A DNA stretch of 64,000 bases from Candidatus Zixiibacteriota bacterium. GTDB taxonomy: Bacteria > Zixibacteria > MSB-5A5 > GN15 > JACZUZ01. A program made the position numbers and the translations under genes. Of the stretch, positions 1 through 8,681 are shown piece by piece. How positions within the stretch are numbered: position 1 is the first letter of the stretch; each line of letters begins with the position of its first letter. The notes below the pieces were generated by a model. That model saw only the letters and a program-made list of their open reading frames with translations. It was not told the origin of the DNA and searched no databases. Location of the stretch: positions 17,721 through 81,720 of the forward strand of contig JAJRPM010000015.1 in NCBI GenBank assembly GCA_024280775.1, given 5' to 3'.

Positions 1-454
1 GACCGCCTGTCATGGCTCCATCACCGACGACCGCCACAACTTTGTGATCCTCGCCGCGCGCATCACGAGCGCAGGCAAAACCCATTGCCGCCGAAATTGA
101 AGTGGAAGCGTGTCCGGCGATGAAGGAGTCATACTCGGACTCTTCGCGGCGAGTGAAGCCTGAGAGTCCGTTCTTCTGACGGATAGTGTTCATCCTATCG
201 GCGCGACCAGTCAGAATCTTATGCGGATAGGATTGATGGCTGACATCCCAAATGAGCTTGTCGGTCGGGGTATCATAGACCGCATGGATAGCCACAGCTA
301 ATTCCACTACGCCCAAATTGGAGGCAAAATGTCCACCGGATTCGGAAACTGATTCCAGCAATTTGACACGCACTTCATCTGCGAGCTGGATTAACTGCTC
401 ATCGGTGAACGTCTTGAGTTCCGAGGTGGCTTTAAGGTCTTCTAGTAATGACAT
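1..454 (-). CDS. dxs: 1-deoxy-D-xylulose-5-phosphate synthase, N-terminal part (cut by window edge)
   Basis: Dxs condenses pyruvate and glyceraldehyde-3-phosphate with thiamine diphosphate, the first step of the MEP isoprenoid pathway. About 151 N-terminal codons are visible. They include [14 protein letters not shown] near residue 40, a [10 protein letters not shown] segment (DVGHQ in most family members), [10 protein letters not shown] and, at the window edge, the ThDP-binding start GDGAMTGG. The ATG at 454 is the first usable start: the frame upstream has no ATG, GTG or TTG before a stop, and no clear Shine-Dalgarno is seen. It lies downstream of ispA in the same direction, which fits an isoprenoid cluster interrupted by the SIR2-like gene. 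The rest of the enzyme lies outside the window. Confidence 0.93.
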   Translation of the reverse strand, partial: MSLLEDLKATSELKTFTDEQLIQLADEVRVKLLESVSESGGHFASNLGVVELAVAIHAVYDTPTDKLIWDVSHQSYPHKILTGRADRMNTIRQKNGLSGFTRREESEYDSFIAGHASTSISAAMGFACARDARGEDHKVVAVVGDGAMTGG

Positions 455-609
455 ATATATTTTGCGTCGACGACCAATGTCGTCTATTTCACTTATACTA
501 AAGATGTGTACGATAGGTCAGAAATGGCAAATAAAAATATATTCGCCTGTGGGATGATAGTGTGATTTGTGCGTAGGGGCAAGTTTGCACATAGGACATT
601 CGAAACACA

Positions 610-1728
610 TCAATCCCAAGAAATGCTGGCCCCGTCCCAATGCACTCTTTCAATTCTTGTGCCTGCAGCGAGCATTCGTGAATCTGGGACTACTAGATTA
701 CCGTTGCTATCCTCTTCTCGACAATCTAGAGCTGTTCGAAGAAAATCGTACGCCTCTAGGAATTCCCTTTCAAGTTCCTTCGCGTTCGGGTCAACTATAA
801 CCACTCTTCTGTCCTTGGAGCCTTCCAGCCAATGGACAATTAGATTGTTGACGCCCAAATCGCCAAATCCATAACCGATCGAAAGTAGCTTTGAGCTTTC
901 TCTAAGTGAATTCGCTAATAGCTGCAAGCCACTGAAGTATATCCCTTGGGTGTACTCGAAATACTTGTTTAGAGTACCCAAAAGCAGTTCCGGAGGGCCG
1001 TAACCTGGCACTTCTGCGTCTATCTTTCTAATAGCTTTGAAATAGTTTGGCCCAGAGGCCTTGCGCCAATCGATAGAACCGTGCAGTTTTACCAACCAAG
1101 GAAGTTTTGAATCTTGGAACTGGCGTACATCCCACACGTACTCTCTTCCTTTCGTGAAGTTGAAACCGTCCACATAGTCTTGATCTATTTCCCTGAAGAT
1201 TCGCTCCAACACTAGATCATGATTAGTTGTAAATACTCTTACCCCCGCCGGTGAGAGATCTCTCAACATTGCACAGAAGTGCTCGAGTGGTGAAACAGAG
1301 GTTATCCTGCGATTCAGATCTCCGTGAACAATGTCAAGAATCGACTCCATCATTACATGAAGAACTCCATCAGCACAATCACCTCCGCATTTGTGCCCAA
1401 GCGTGCTCTCCAACTGAGCGTGAAACTCCTTTCTTGCGATACTTGCGTTTGCATCGTGTATGGGATCAGCGTATGCTCGACTTATCGTAGTAGAGTAATA
1501 GTAGATTTCTTCGTAGTTAGGCCGTTGCTTCAACTTCCACTCTCTAGGTAGCACAGTTGAGTAAATGGGCTCAAGAGTATTGAGTATCGCTCGGAGAGCG
1601 TCTGAAGCATTGCCTTCCATGCTTCTAGTTCTTTGAGTAAGCTCATCTACACTCGGAAACTTGAGTGCCCTAGAGAAACCCGATCCGATCAGCATTACCC
1701 CAGAGTCTTTGACCAGTATTTCAGGCAA
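610..1728 (-). CDS. SIR2-like NAD-binding protein, candidate defence NADase
   Basis: This 372-residue protein carries the motif series of the SIR2-like superfamily found in anti-phage effectors. These are LIGSGFSRAL near residue 15 (the GxGxS nucleotide loop), FTTNHDLVLERI near 167 (the TTNYD-like block), WLVKLHGSIDW near 213 and LLSIGYGFGD near 288. Family members such as ThsA and the DSR proteins degrade NAD; that activity here is inferred. No second catalytic or nucleic-acid-binding domain is visible, and no HerA, Argonaute or Thoeris partner lies beside it. The start is TTG at 1726-1728, supported by AGGAGAG six bases upstream. It sits 26 bp after ispA and before dxs, splitting a common isoprenoid gene pair, which suggests insertion. 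Confidence 0.8.
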   Translation of the reverse strand: MPEILVKDSGVMLIGSGFSRALKFPSVDELTQRTRSMEGNASDALRAILNTLEPIYSTVLPREWKLKQRPNYEEIYYYSTTISRAYADPIHDANASIARKEFHAQLESTLGHKCGGDCADGVLHVMMESILDIVHGDLNRRITSVSPLEHFCAMLRDLSPAGVRVFTTNHDLVLERIFREIDQDYVDGFNFTKGREYVWDVRQFQDSKLPWLVKLHGSIDWRKASGPNYFKAIRKIDAEVPGYGPPELLLGTLNKYFEYTQGIYFSGLQLLANSLRESSKLLSIGYGFGDLGVNNLIVHWLEGSKDRRVVIVDPNAKELEREFLEAYDFLRTALDCREEDSNGNLVVPDSRMLAAGTRIERVHWDGASISWD

Positions 1729-1754
1729 TGAATCTCTCCTATGAGTTTAGTTTC

Positions 1755-2654
1755 TCAACTCTCACGTTGCGCAATATATCGCGCCAACTCAGTTAGACGC
1801 TGGGTTGGGAAGTCGCAGTTGCTTAGGGCGGCTATGGCTTCTTTGATTAGATTGTCTGCTATGCGGTGGGATTCGGGTAGGCCTACTGCGGCGGGGTAGG
1901 TGGCTTTGCTGTTTTTTTCGTCGGAGCCGATTTCTTTGCCGAGTTTGTCCTGGTCACCCTCGATATCGAGAATGTCATCGACAATTTGGAACGCCAGGCC
2001 TAGCTTTTCACCGTACAATGTGAGCGCTTCCATGCAGGGAGCTTTGGCGCCAGCTAGAATCGCTCCGAATCTCAAGGAACAACGGATTAATGCGGCGGTT
2101 TTTCGGGTGTGAATGAATTCGATTTCCCCGGCGGTTACCGGACGACCTTCGGCCTCCATGTCGGCAACCTGACCGCCTATCATTCCATAAGAGCCGGTGG
2201 CAATTGCGAGTTCATGCACCAATTCGATCTTGCCACTGCGCGCAGTCCATTGGAACGCCAAATCATGCAGAGCATCGCCGGCAAGAACCGCGATTCCTTC
2301 GTCGAATTTCTTATGCACAGTCGGCAAACCACGACGCAAGTCATCATTGTCCATGCAAGGCAAATCATCATGAATCAGCGAGTAGGAGTGTAATAACTCA
2401 AGCGCGCAAATCGGCGGCAGAGCCATTTCGAAATCACTTCCGCCAAGCGCCTCATAGGCTGTCAGCGCCAAAATCGGACGCACGCGTTTGGCCTTCGCCA
2501 GCGCTGAGTAGCGAATCGCCTCGTGAAGCTCCCGAGGATGTTCGGTTACTTTCGGAAGTAGGCGGTCGATTTCACCATCTACTAGTTTGCGTTTTTCCGC
2601 GAGGTAATTCTGGAAGTCTGTCATTGGCTCAACCAACTCGGCGCTCTTATTCAT
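1755..2654 (-). CDS. ispA: Polyprenyl (farnesyl/geranylgeranyl) diphosphate synthase
   Basis: This is a class I trans-prenyltransferase that joins isopentenyl diphosphate to an allylic diphosphate. The 299-residue length is normal. The first aspartate-rich motif, DDLPCMDNDD, is at residues 96-105 and the second, DDILD, at 226-230; both bind the magnesium-diphosphate. A GGQVADM segment near 160 is also typical of the IspA family. Product chain length cannot be read with certainty; farnesyl or geranylgeranyl is likely. It follows xseB by 8 bp in the common order xseA-xseB-ispA-dxs and supplies precursors used by UppS and the UbiA-type enzyme elsewhere in the window. Confidence 0.93.
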   Translation of the reverse strand: MNKSAELVEPMTDFQNYLAEKRKLVDGEIDRLLPKVTEHPRELHEAIRYSALAKAKRVRPILALTAYEALGGSDFEMALPPICALELLHSYSLIHDDLPCMDNDDLRRGLPTVHKKFDEGIAVLAGDALHDLAFQWTARSGKIELVHELAIATGSYGMIGGQVADMEAEGRPVTAGEIEFIHTRKTAALIRCSLRFGAILAGAKAPCMEALTLYGEKLGLAFQIVDDILDIEGDQDKLGKEIGSDEKNSKATYPAAVGLPESHRIADNLIKEAIAALSNCDFPTQRLTELARYIAQRES

Positions 2655-2662
2655 TTTCGCTA

Positions 2663-2920
2663 CTACTCATTATCAATAAAATCTTTCTCAACCATCTCGC
2701 CGTTCTCTTCAACTAAGAGCTTGATTTTCTGCTCGGCCTCAGAGAGTTTTTCCCGGCAAAATTTCGCGTTTTTCATGCCCTCAGTGTAAAGAGCAATCGC
2801 ATCATCGAGTGTAGGCTCTCCCTCTTCGAGCTCTTCACTAATTACTGTCAGACGAGCCAAAGACTCCTCAAAATTCTGATTATTATCTGATTCGTTTGTT
2901 TTCTTTTTTGCTGTTGCCAT
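2663..2920 (-). CDS. xseB: Exodeoxyribonuclease VII small subunit
   Basis: XseB is the small helical subunit that coats the large subunit of exonuclease VII, a single-strand DNA nuclease. The 85-residue length matches the family (about 70-85). The sequence NFEESLARLTVISEELE, followed by EGEPTLDDAIALYTEG, is the family signature of two amphipathic helices. It lies between xseA (27 bp upstream) and ispA (8 bp downstream), the usual context. The first ten residues are Lys- and Asn-rich and lie before the conserved part. Confidence 0.92.
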   Translation of the reverse strand: MATAKKKTNESDNNQNFEESLARLTVISEELEEGEPTLDDAIALYTEGMKNAKFCREKLSEAEQKIKLLVEENGEMVEKDFIDNE

Positions 2921-2947
2921 ATTTTTATTCCTTATCGAGGGAGGACG

Positions 2948-4201
2948 CTATTCGGAGGTCGAAATCACCTGCGTCACGGCCTTCCCCTTGTTAAGTATAA
3001 TCTCAATTTCGTCGTCTTTGCGCAACTGCGCCGCCTCACGAATCACCACTCCTGGGCTAACTTTTTCAGCCTTCAGCGCCCGGGCCACAGAATATCCTCG
3101 CGCCAGAGTTTTCAGAGGCGAAAGTGAATCCAGCCTTTGGACAGCTAAGGCCAATGCGTTTTGTTTGTCTCTAAGGTTATTGGTGGCCGCCAAGGCGAAT
3201 CTGCGGCTTTGATGATCAAGCTCCTGTTCGCGACGCTGGACAATTTGATATGGGTCGGCAAAAACTCCCCGGCTTAGAAGATTTGACAGATCATCTCGCC
3301 CACTGGCTACCAGCCGTTGCAGTGATTCAGCCATCTCACTGGCGATATTCCGCACACCTTCCCGCGCTCGGTCTAGCTCCCAGGCTACCACCTCAGCGGC
3401 GGCGCTGGGAGTTGGGGCGCGAAAATCCGCCACAAAATCCGCCAGTGTCCAGTCGATTTCATGTCCCACTCCGGTAACTACCGGCTTGACTGAGCGCTCG
3501 ATGGCCCGCACAACAGTCTCGGTGTTGAAGCGCCAAAGGTCTTCCAGAGAGCCACCGCCTCTACCTGTGATAATCAAGTCAATATCTGCGCGTGTGTTGA
3601 AATAATCAATCCCGCGTTCAATCTCGAATTCCGCGCCCTGCCCTTGTACCGCGGCGGGATATATCACCAGCTTGATCAGAGGATTGCGACGAGTGAAAAT
3701 ATTTATCATATCGCGTACTGCCGCGCCGCTTGGCGAGGTGACAATTCCCACCGTAAATGAATACTGAGGCAGAGCCTGCTTGCGCTCGGGTGCGAAAACA
3801 CCCTCGGCATTTAGCTTTTCATATAGTTGACGGAAAGCGATTTCCAACTCGCCTACACCCAGCGGTTCGACTCGACGGATATTCAGTTGATACTGTCCAC
3901 GCGGTTCATATAGCGCCAAAGAGCCATAGGCCCGGATTTTCATTCCGTCCTCAAGTTTGAATTTCAATGAGGCCGCATTGCCTTTCCACACTACCGCGCT
4001 TAGTGTGGCGCCTGCGTCTTTGAGCGAAAGGTAATGATGGCCCGAGGGGCCGTAGAGTTTGTGGTTGGAAATTTCACCCTCCACAATCACCTGTGCGAAA
4101 TTACCCTCTAATACCCCTTTAATACTGCGGGTGATTTCAGTGACTGAGAAGACTCGCACATCGGAGGGTTTGGATTGACTACCAGCTTGTGAGTATTGCA
4201 T
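2948..4201 (-). CDS. xseA: Exodeoxyribonuclease VII large subunit
   Basis: XseA is the catalytic subunit of exonuclease VII and works in recombination and repair. The 417-residue length is normal. It has an N-terminal OB-fold of about 110 residues (FSVTEITRSIKGVLEGNF onward), then the catalytic core with VGIVTSPSGAAVRDM and the conserved IITGRGGGSLEDLWRFN near residue 210, followed by a coiled-coil C-terminus. The start ATG lies only about 6 bases downstream of a good -10 box, so the message may have almost no leader. It heads the xseA-xseB-ispA unit. Confidence 0.94.
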   Translation of the reverse strand: MQYSQAGSQSKPSDVRVFSVTEITRSIKGVLEGNFAQVIVEGEISNHKLYGPSGHHYLSLKDAGATLSAVVWKGNAASLKFKLEDGMKIRAYGSLALYEPRGQYQLNIRRVEPLGVGELEIAFRQLYEKLNAEGVFAPERKQALPQYSFTVGIVTSPSGAAVRDMINIFTRRNPLIKLVIYPAAVQGQGAEFEIERGIDYFNTRADIDLIITGRGGGSLEDLWRFNTETVVRAIERSVKPVVTGVGHEIDWTLADFVADFRAPTPSAAAEVVAWELDRAREGVRNIASEMAESLQRLVASGRDDLSNLLSRGVFADPYQIVQRREQELDHQSRRFALAATNNLRDKQNALALAVQRLDSLSPLKTLARGYSVARALKAEKVSPGVVIREAAQLRKDDEIEIILNKGKAVTQVISTSE

Positions 4202-4207
4202 GAGGGT

Positions 4208-4236
4208 ATAATACTGCCAATGAGCGAGTGCGGCAA
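4208..4236 (-). promoter_or_regulatory. Sigma-70 type promoter of xseA, leaderless candidate
   Basis: On the minus strand, TTGCCG (4231-4236) is followed by a 17-bp spacer and TATTAT (4208-4213). The expected transcription start falls at or one base before the A of the xseA ATG (4201), leaving no room for a Shine-Dalgarno sequence. Confidence 0.5.
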
Positions 4237-4284
4237 CTGATTCGGAAACTGTTTCTAGAGTGACTAGTCGGATTCTATCGTCCT

Positions 4285-4336
4285 AATAAACAAAGAAGCG
4301 GACCAGTGGTAGATCGCTCTACAAATAGTCCGCTTC
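4285..4336 (-). terminator. Hairpin terminator downstream of uvrC
   Basis: Arms GAAGCGGAC (4328-4336 read on minus) and GTCCGCTTC (4295-4303) form a 9-bp outer stem. An inner GTAGA/TCTAC stem lies inside it. On the minus strand the stem is followed by the T-rich TTTGTTTATT. It lies 18 bp beyond the uvrC stop codon. Confidence 0.65.
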
Positions 4337-4353
4337 ACTCACAGGTAAAAGAT

Positions 4354-6225
4354 TCAGGAGGTTGCGAGGCTGGCCTTAATCTGCTCGGCCAACGTAGTTG
4401 ATACACCGGAGGTCTCGGCAAGTTCCATAATTGAGGCCTCGCCTATTTGTTTCACCGAGCCAAATTTCTTCAGCAACGCCGCGCGTTTCGCGGGGCCAAT
4501 CCCCGGGATTTCATCCAGCTTTGAAGTGATTGTGCGCTTCTTACGAATAGCGAGATTATACTTAACTCCAAACCGATGCGCCTCGTCACGAACCTGTTTC
4601 AACAGCGCCAGCGCTGGCGCGGCTTTCGGAATAGTTATCGGTTCGGAATGATCGGGAAAATAGACCTCTTCAAGCCGTTTGGCTAATCCAATAATCAATT
4701 GGTTCTCAATCCCCAACGATTTCAATTCCTTTACGGCAGTGTTCAATTGTCCTTTACCGCCATCAACCACAACCAGGTCTGGGAATTCCTTCTTCTCTTC
4801 TTTCAAGCGGAAAAAATAGCGGCCGATAATCTCACGCATCATCGCAAAATCGTCCTGACCGGTTACACCCTTGATTTTGAACTTGCGATACTCACGTTTG
4901 AGCGGTTTGCCTTTGCGGAAATAGGACATTGAACCGACTGCGTCGGTCTCTCCGGTGTTGGATATATCAAAACAGCAAATAGAATTTGGGGCTTTCTTCA
5001 ATGATAATTCTTTCTGTAAAGACGACACCATCGGGGCGATCTTCTCTCGATAGCCGTGCTTTTGCACTAGAACTTCACCAAGGAGCAATCTCGCATTCGA
5101 TGCCGCCATCTCAACTAGACGGAGCTTCTCCCCTCTCTGCGGCGATGCGACTTTGACTTTTTTCCCGCGTTGTTCCGAGAGCCAATCAGCAATCAAAGAC
5201 TCATCTGGCAGTGCGAACGGCAAATACACTTGCTCAGGCAAATTAGGCTGGTGATTGTAATACTGACTGAGGAATTCGCGTAGCACTTCCTCACTGGTCG
5301 CCAACTCACCCGGCTTGATGCGAATATCCTGACGACCAATCATAGCGCCTTCGCGGATTTGTAAGACAACCGCTACGGCTTCACGTTCACTTTCATCATA
5401 GGCCAGAGCGACAATGTCACGATCGACATTCTCACCGCTATCGACCTTTTGTCTCTCGGTTATGGTTTTGATTCCGGCGATTTGGTCGCGCAGTTCTGCG
5501 GCGCGCTCATACTCTGAAAGTTCAGCGGCTTCGCTCATCTTAGCTTCCAGATCACGCACAAGCTTATTGCCTTTACCCGATAGGAACAGCAACAACGCAT
5601 CGACTGATTCCTGATAACTCTCAACTGACTGAAAATCCTCACAGGGACCACCACAACGCCCAATTCGATAATCGAGACATACTTTGTATTTGCGCCCCTT
5701 GGGATGCGGTATCACCAAATCGCAGGAACGAATTTTCAGCAATCGGCTAATGAATCTGATAGTCCGACGCATCGACATCGCAGATGTATAGGGACCAAAA
5801 TATTTTGCGCCATCATTATCAATTTTACGCACCACTACAATTCGGGGAAACGCCTCCTGCACTGTCACTTTGATATAGGGATAATGTTTGTCGTCTTTTA
5901 GCGCGATGTTGTAGCGTGGCTTGTGTTCCTTGACGAGATTCGCTTCAAGTATCAGCGCCTCCATCTCGTTGTCAGTGACGATGATTTCGAGATCGGCGAT
6001 TAGTGACATCAGGCGAGCAGTTTTTGTCTCACGGGAGCCTTTGCTTTGGAAATAGGTGCGTACCCGGTTCTTTAGTGACTTGGCTTTACCAATGTAAATC
6101 ACTTTGCCGGCTTTGTTCAGGAAGAGGTATACGCCCGGTCCGCCTGGAAGGTTTTTGAGCTTTTCCCTGACGAGCTTGTCCTGCGAAGAAGGCTTCTTAG
6201 ATGTAGATTCGGAGGTGGATTCCAT
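4354..6225 (-). CDS. uvrC: Excinuclease ABC subunit C
   Basis: UvrC makes both incisions flanking a DNA lesion in nucleotide excision repair. Starting at the ATG at 6225 it is 623 residues, normal for the family. Domains in order are the GIY-YIG nuclease (GVYLFLNKAGKVIYIGKAKS), a CxxC-like cysteine cluster (CLDYRIGRCGGPC), the UVR motif (SEYERAAELRDQI), the RNase-H-like endonuclease (FDISNTGETDAVGS and VVVDGGKGQLN) and a C-terminal helix-hairpin-helix pair (LDEIPGIGPAKRAALLKKFG). A longer frame reaches 6351, but those 42 codons overlap the lipoprotein gene and resemble no UvrC N-terminus, so the internal ATG just after that gene was chosen. Confidence 0.94.
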   Translation of the reverse strand: MESTSESTSKKPSSQDKLVREKLKNLPGGPGVYLFLNKAGKVIYIGKAKSLKNRVRTYFQSKGSRETKTARLMSLIADLEIIVTDNEMEALILEANLVKEHKPRYNIALKDDKHYPYIKVTVQEAFPRIVVVRKIDNDGAKYFGPYTSAMSMRRTIRFISRLLKIRSCDLVIPHPKGRKYKVCLDYRIGRCGGPCEDFQSVESYQESVDALLLFLSGKGNKLVRDLEAKMSEAAELSEYERAAELRDQIAGIKTITERQKVDSGENVDRDIVALAYDESEREAVAVVLQIREGAMIGRQDIRIKPGELATSEEVLREFLSQYYNHQPNLPEQVYLPFALPDESLIADWLSEQRGKKVKVASPQRGEKLRLVEMAASNARLLLGEVLVQKHGYREKIAPMVSSLQKELSLKKAPNSICCFDISNTGETDAVGSMSYFRKGKPLKREYRKFKIKGVTGQDDFAMMREIIGRYFFRLKEEKKEFPDLVVVDGGKGQLNTAVKELKSLGIENQLIIGLAKRLEEVYFPDHSEPITIPKAAPALALLKQVRDEAHRFGVKYNLAIRKKRTITSKLDEIPGIGPAKRAALLKKFGSVKQIGEASIMELAETSGVSTTLAEQIKASLATS

Positions 6226-6244
6226 TGAAGTAGGCGCCTTTTTC

Positions 6245-6859
6245 CTAGCGGCCTGTATGCTTGGAGCTCTTGGATTTTGATTCTTCGACGAATACGACTC
6301 TGCGGGCGCTATGGTAGTATTTGCGCCAGTAGGAAGCGCCGAGCTTGGCAATTACCACGCCACGACTCGAGGAAGCATGAATAAAACGTTCATCACCAAC
6401 ATAGATACCGACATGCGATACAGTCTTACCGCCAATAGCAAAAAACACAAGATCGCCATAGCGCAAATGACTACGAGTGACAAGCTCACCTGCCCCAGCT
6501 TGGTCACGCGCCACTCGCGGTAGTCTTAGTCCGTTGTAGCGACGATAAACTTCTGACGTAAACCGACTGCAATCGAGCCCCTCCTGGTATTTTGAGGCTC
6601 CCTGATAGGGCGCGCCCAAATACTCCTGTAGCAATCTCCCGAATTTATCCTGCTCAGTTGTACTCCATGGCCCAATCGAATACGGTCCCGAAAGCGGGCT
6701 GGCTGGAGTTTGCTTGCGCATAACTTTTCTCTTGGGCTCTTCATTGCGTCCTGAATCGGAAACTCTACGACAAGAGACAACACCAGTGAGCGCAAGCGCC
6801 AATACTGTCACTATTACAGTTGTACTAAATATCTTGTTCTCAGCTTTTTCCATATCCAT
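6245..6859 (-). CDS. NlpC/P60-family lipoprotein peptidase
   Basis: This is a predicted cell-wall peptidase that cleaves peptide bonds in peptidoglycan. The 204-residue protein has an N-terminal lipoprotein signal with a hydrophobic stretch at residues 10-28 and lipobox VVSC, placing it at a membrane facing the periplasm. The NlpC/P60 domain covers about 70-195. The catalytic cysteine lies in LDCSRFTSEVYRR, the histidine in HVGIYVGDERFIHASS, and a further polar residue probably lies in the C-terminal YYHSARRV. It sits between the UbiA-type gene and uvrC. Its exact substrate is not readable. Confidence 0.87.
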   Translation of the reverse strand: MDMEKAENKIFSTTVIVTVLALALTGVVSCRRVSDSGRNEEPKRKVMRKQTPASPLSGPYSIGPWSTTEQDKFGRLLQEYLGAPYQGASKYQEGLDCSRFTSEVYRRYNGLRLPRVARDQAGAGELVTRSHLRYGDLVFFAIGGKTVSHVGIYVGDERFIHASSSRGVVIAKLGASYWRKYYHSARRVVFVEESKSKSSKHTGR

Positions 6860-6889
6860 TCTCTCATATCAAAAGCATCTCATCACGAA

Positions 6890-7828
6890 TCAAGCAAGTT
6901 TCGGATAGACTATCCCAAAGCGCTTCTGGTAATAAAGGCGCGTAAGAGCCACCAGAGCAAGCAGAAAAACACCATACGCAGGATGCTGATAGGCCACAAA
7001 CGCGCTTAAGACCAAAATAGGAGCTTTCGCGGCCAGAAGCATATGGCCCGACTTGCCAGTTAGAAGAGCTACAACTGATAAGGCTGTCGCAAAAGCGGCA
7101 GTGACGTATAGGGCCATTGAATCCGCAAGGACTCCGAATAGTAATGAACCAAATAACAGCCCGACAGCTCCCTTGAGAGCCACTCGGGGGCCAAAGCGCA
7201 CTGCTATGGTCTGCTTGTTCGTCTTAGCGTCACCGCTCATATCTGGAATCGTCGTAATCAAGTATATTCCCCCTAAGGCGCACACCAATGAGCTCAACGT
7301 TTGCGCGCTGGTAGGACTCATTAGCGCAAATGCCTCAATAGCCCCGCGCTCTTGGGCGACTAAAGCCCACCAAATAATCACACTGTAGGGGATTGCATTA
7401 AGGACCAGACCTGCAAACGGCCTGTCCTTGCCGCGAAATAGCGGAGCTGAATACAATAATCCGACTATCACCGAAGCGCTAAAAGGCGCTAGTAATTCTA
7501 TGTGATTGAAAGCGAAAACGTAAGAGCTCAATATGAGAGCCGCATACAAAGTCCAGGCAAAGCTCAGCTTCAACGAAATCGGAGGTTCAAGAAAACCTAA
7601 CTTATTATTTATGCTGTCGCTACGGCGGTCAAAAATCTGATTGATGACATAGCCCGAAGCAGTAAGACTACTTATCAGTGTCAAATTTAGCAATTGTTCA
7701 AATGTGAAAGGGGAGTTGGAATACTCAAAATCATACAGCAGTAGAAACACAGTCCATACAGGAATCAAAAGCAATGGGCGACAGAAGAAAATATATCGAG
7801 CGCTCGCATAACAAGATTTGTGTGCCAT
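6890..7828 (-). CDS. UbiA-family prenyltransferase
   Basis: This is an integral membrane enzyme of 312 residues with about eight to nine hydrophobic segments. The first aspartate-rich motif is NQIFDRRSDSINNK near residue 64 (NxxxDxxxD form), and the second is TTIPDMSGDAKTNKQT near 193 (DxxxD form). These bind the prenyl diphosphate through magnesium. The family transfers prenyl groups to aromatic or other acceptors in the membrane (quinones, haem O, archaeal-type lipids, chlorophyll). The acceptor here cannot be told. The neighbours cdsA and uppS suggest a lipid-related role. Confidence 0.85.
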   Translation of the reverse strand: MAHKSCYASARYIFFCRPLLLIPVWTVFLLLYDFEYSNSPFTFEQLLNLTLISSLTASGYVINQIFDRRSDSINNKLGFLEPPISLKLSFAWTLYAALILSSYVFAFNHIELLAPFSASVIVGLLYSAPLFRGKDRPFAGLVLNAIPYSVIIWWALVAQERGAIEAFALMSPTSAQTLSSLVCALGGIYLITTIPDMSGDAKTNKQTIAVRFGPRVALKGAVGLLFGSLLFGVLADSMALYVTAAFATALSVVALLTGKSGHMLLAAKAPILVLSAFVAYQHPAYGVFLLALVALTRLYYQKRFGIVYPKLA

Positions 7829-7837
7829 TTTCCTGCG

Positions 7838-8677
7838 TCATTTGTTGAACATCAAAACCAAATACCCATAAAGCGCTGGCGCCGCGAAGGCAAGTGAATC
7901 AAATCTATCCAACACACCACCATGCCCCGGAATTATCGACGAGGAATCTTTCACTCCAACTGAGCGCTTCCAAAGTGATTCCACCAAATCACCAAGTTGG
8001 CCGACCAGTGAAATCAAAAACGCAGCGCCTACAACTAGCAGAACAGAAGTATCGGGAAATACAGTAAGTTGCAATACATAGCCAGTTATCCCCGCTGAAA
8101 CAACCCCCCCCAGGAATCCCTCCACTGTTTTGTTAGGCGAAACTGTCGGGGCCAGTTTGTGTTTGCCCAGAGCCATCCCCACACCCATCGCGGCTGTATC
8201 ACTAATCCAAATTATCGCCAGGAGCGCAATAATCCAGTGGAAACCATCAACCGCTGGAAACTCTCGCACGTGATACATAAACGGATACAACATAGAAACT
8301 GAAAACACTCCCCAACCCAATTCACACAATTCACCGAATAGAGTCTCAGGTGTTTCCTTACCTAAGGCCTGCGCCATACCCAGAAACAGAAGCGCAACAA
8401 CCAGCGCAGTCAGCGCCACGGAGATTCCAAACCAAAGATGAAGCGCCGCTATTGCAACAGTAATCGCCCAGGCAAAAGCGCCAAGCGCAGAACCGACACC
8501 CTGACGAGCAGGAGATTTCCGTCTGCGGAAAACCACCCGAATATATTCATAAGCCCCAAGCGCCGTCACCAATAGCAGAAATCCTCTCAGCCAGTCGCCG
8601 CTTTGGTAACAAATCCAAACGACAGCCGGAATCCCTATCAGGGCGACTGTGATTCTCTGTAGGAGATTCTTGCTCAT
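7838..8677 (-). CDS. cdsA: Phosphatidate cytidylyltransferase
   Basis: CdsA makes CDP-diacylglycerol from CTP and phosphatidic acid, the branch point of phospholipid synthesis. The 279-residue protein has multiple membrane segments. It ends with the CDS signature: SPNKTVEGFLGG, then GQLGDLVESLWKRSVGVKD and IIPGHGGVLDRFDSL, which contain the metal-binding aspartates. It lies 4 bp after uppS, an arrangement seen in very many bacteria, and 9 bp before the UbiA-type gene, so they are likely co-transcribed. Confidence 0.95.
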   Translation of the reverse strand: MSKNLLQRITVALIGIPAVVWICYQSGDWLRGFLLLVTALGAYEYIRVVFRRRKSPARQGVGSALGAFAWAITVAIAALHLWFGISVALTALVVALLFLGMAQALGKETPETLFGELCELGWGVFSVSMLYPFMYHVREFPAVDGFHWIIALLAIIWISDTAAMGVGMALGKHKLAPTVSPNKTVEGFLGGVVSAGITGYVLQLTVFPDTSVLLVVGAAFLISLVGQLGDLVESLWKRSVGVKDSSSIIPGHGGVLDRFDSLAFAAPALYGYLVLMFNK

Positions 8678-8681
8678 AGAG

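Noticed and set aside
318..557. Plus-strand open frame over the dxs start
   Set aside because: Antisense to the clearly coding dxs N-terminus and has no ribosome site or family features.
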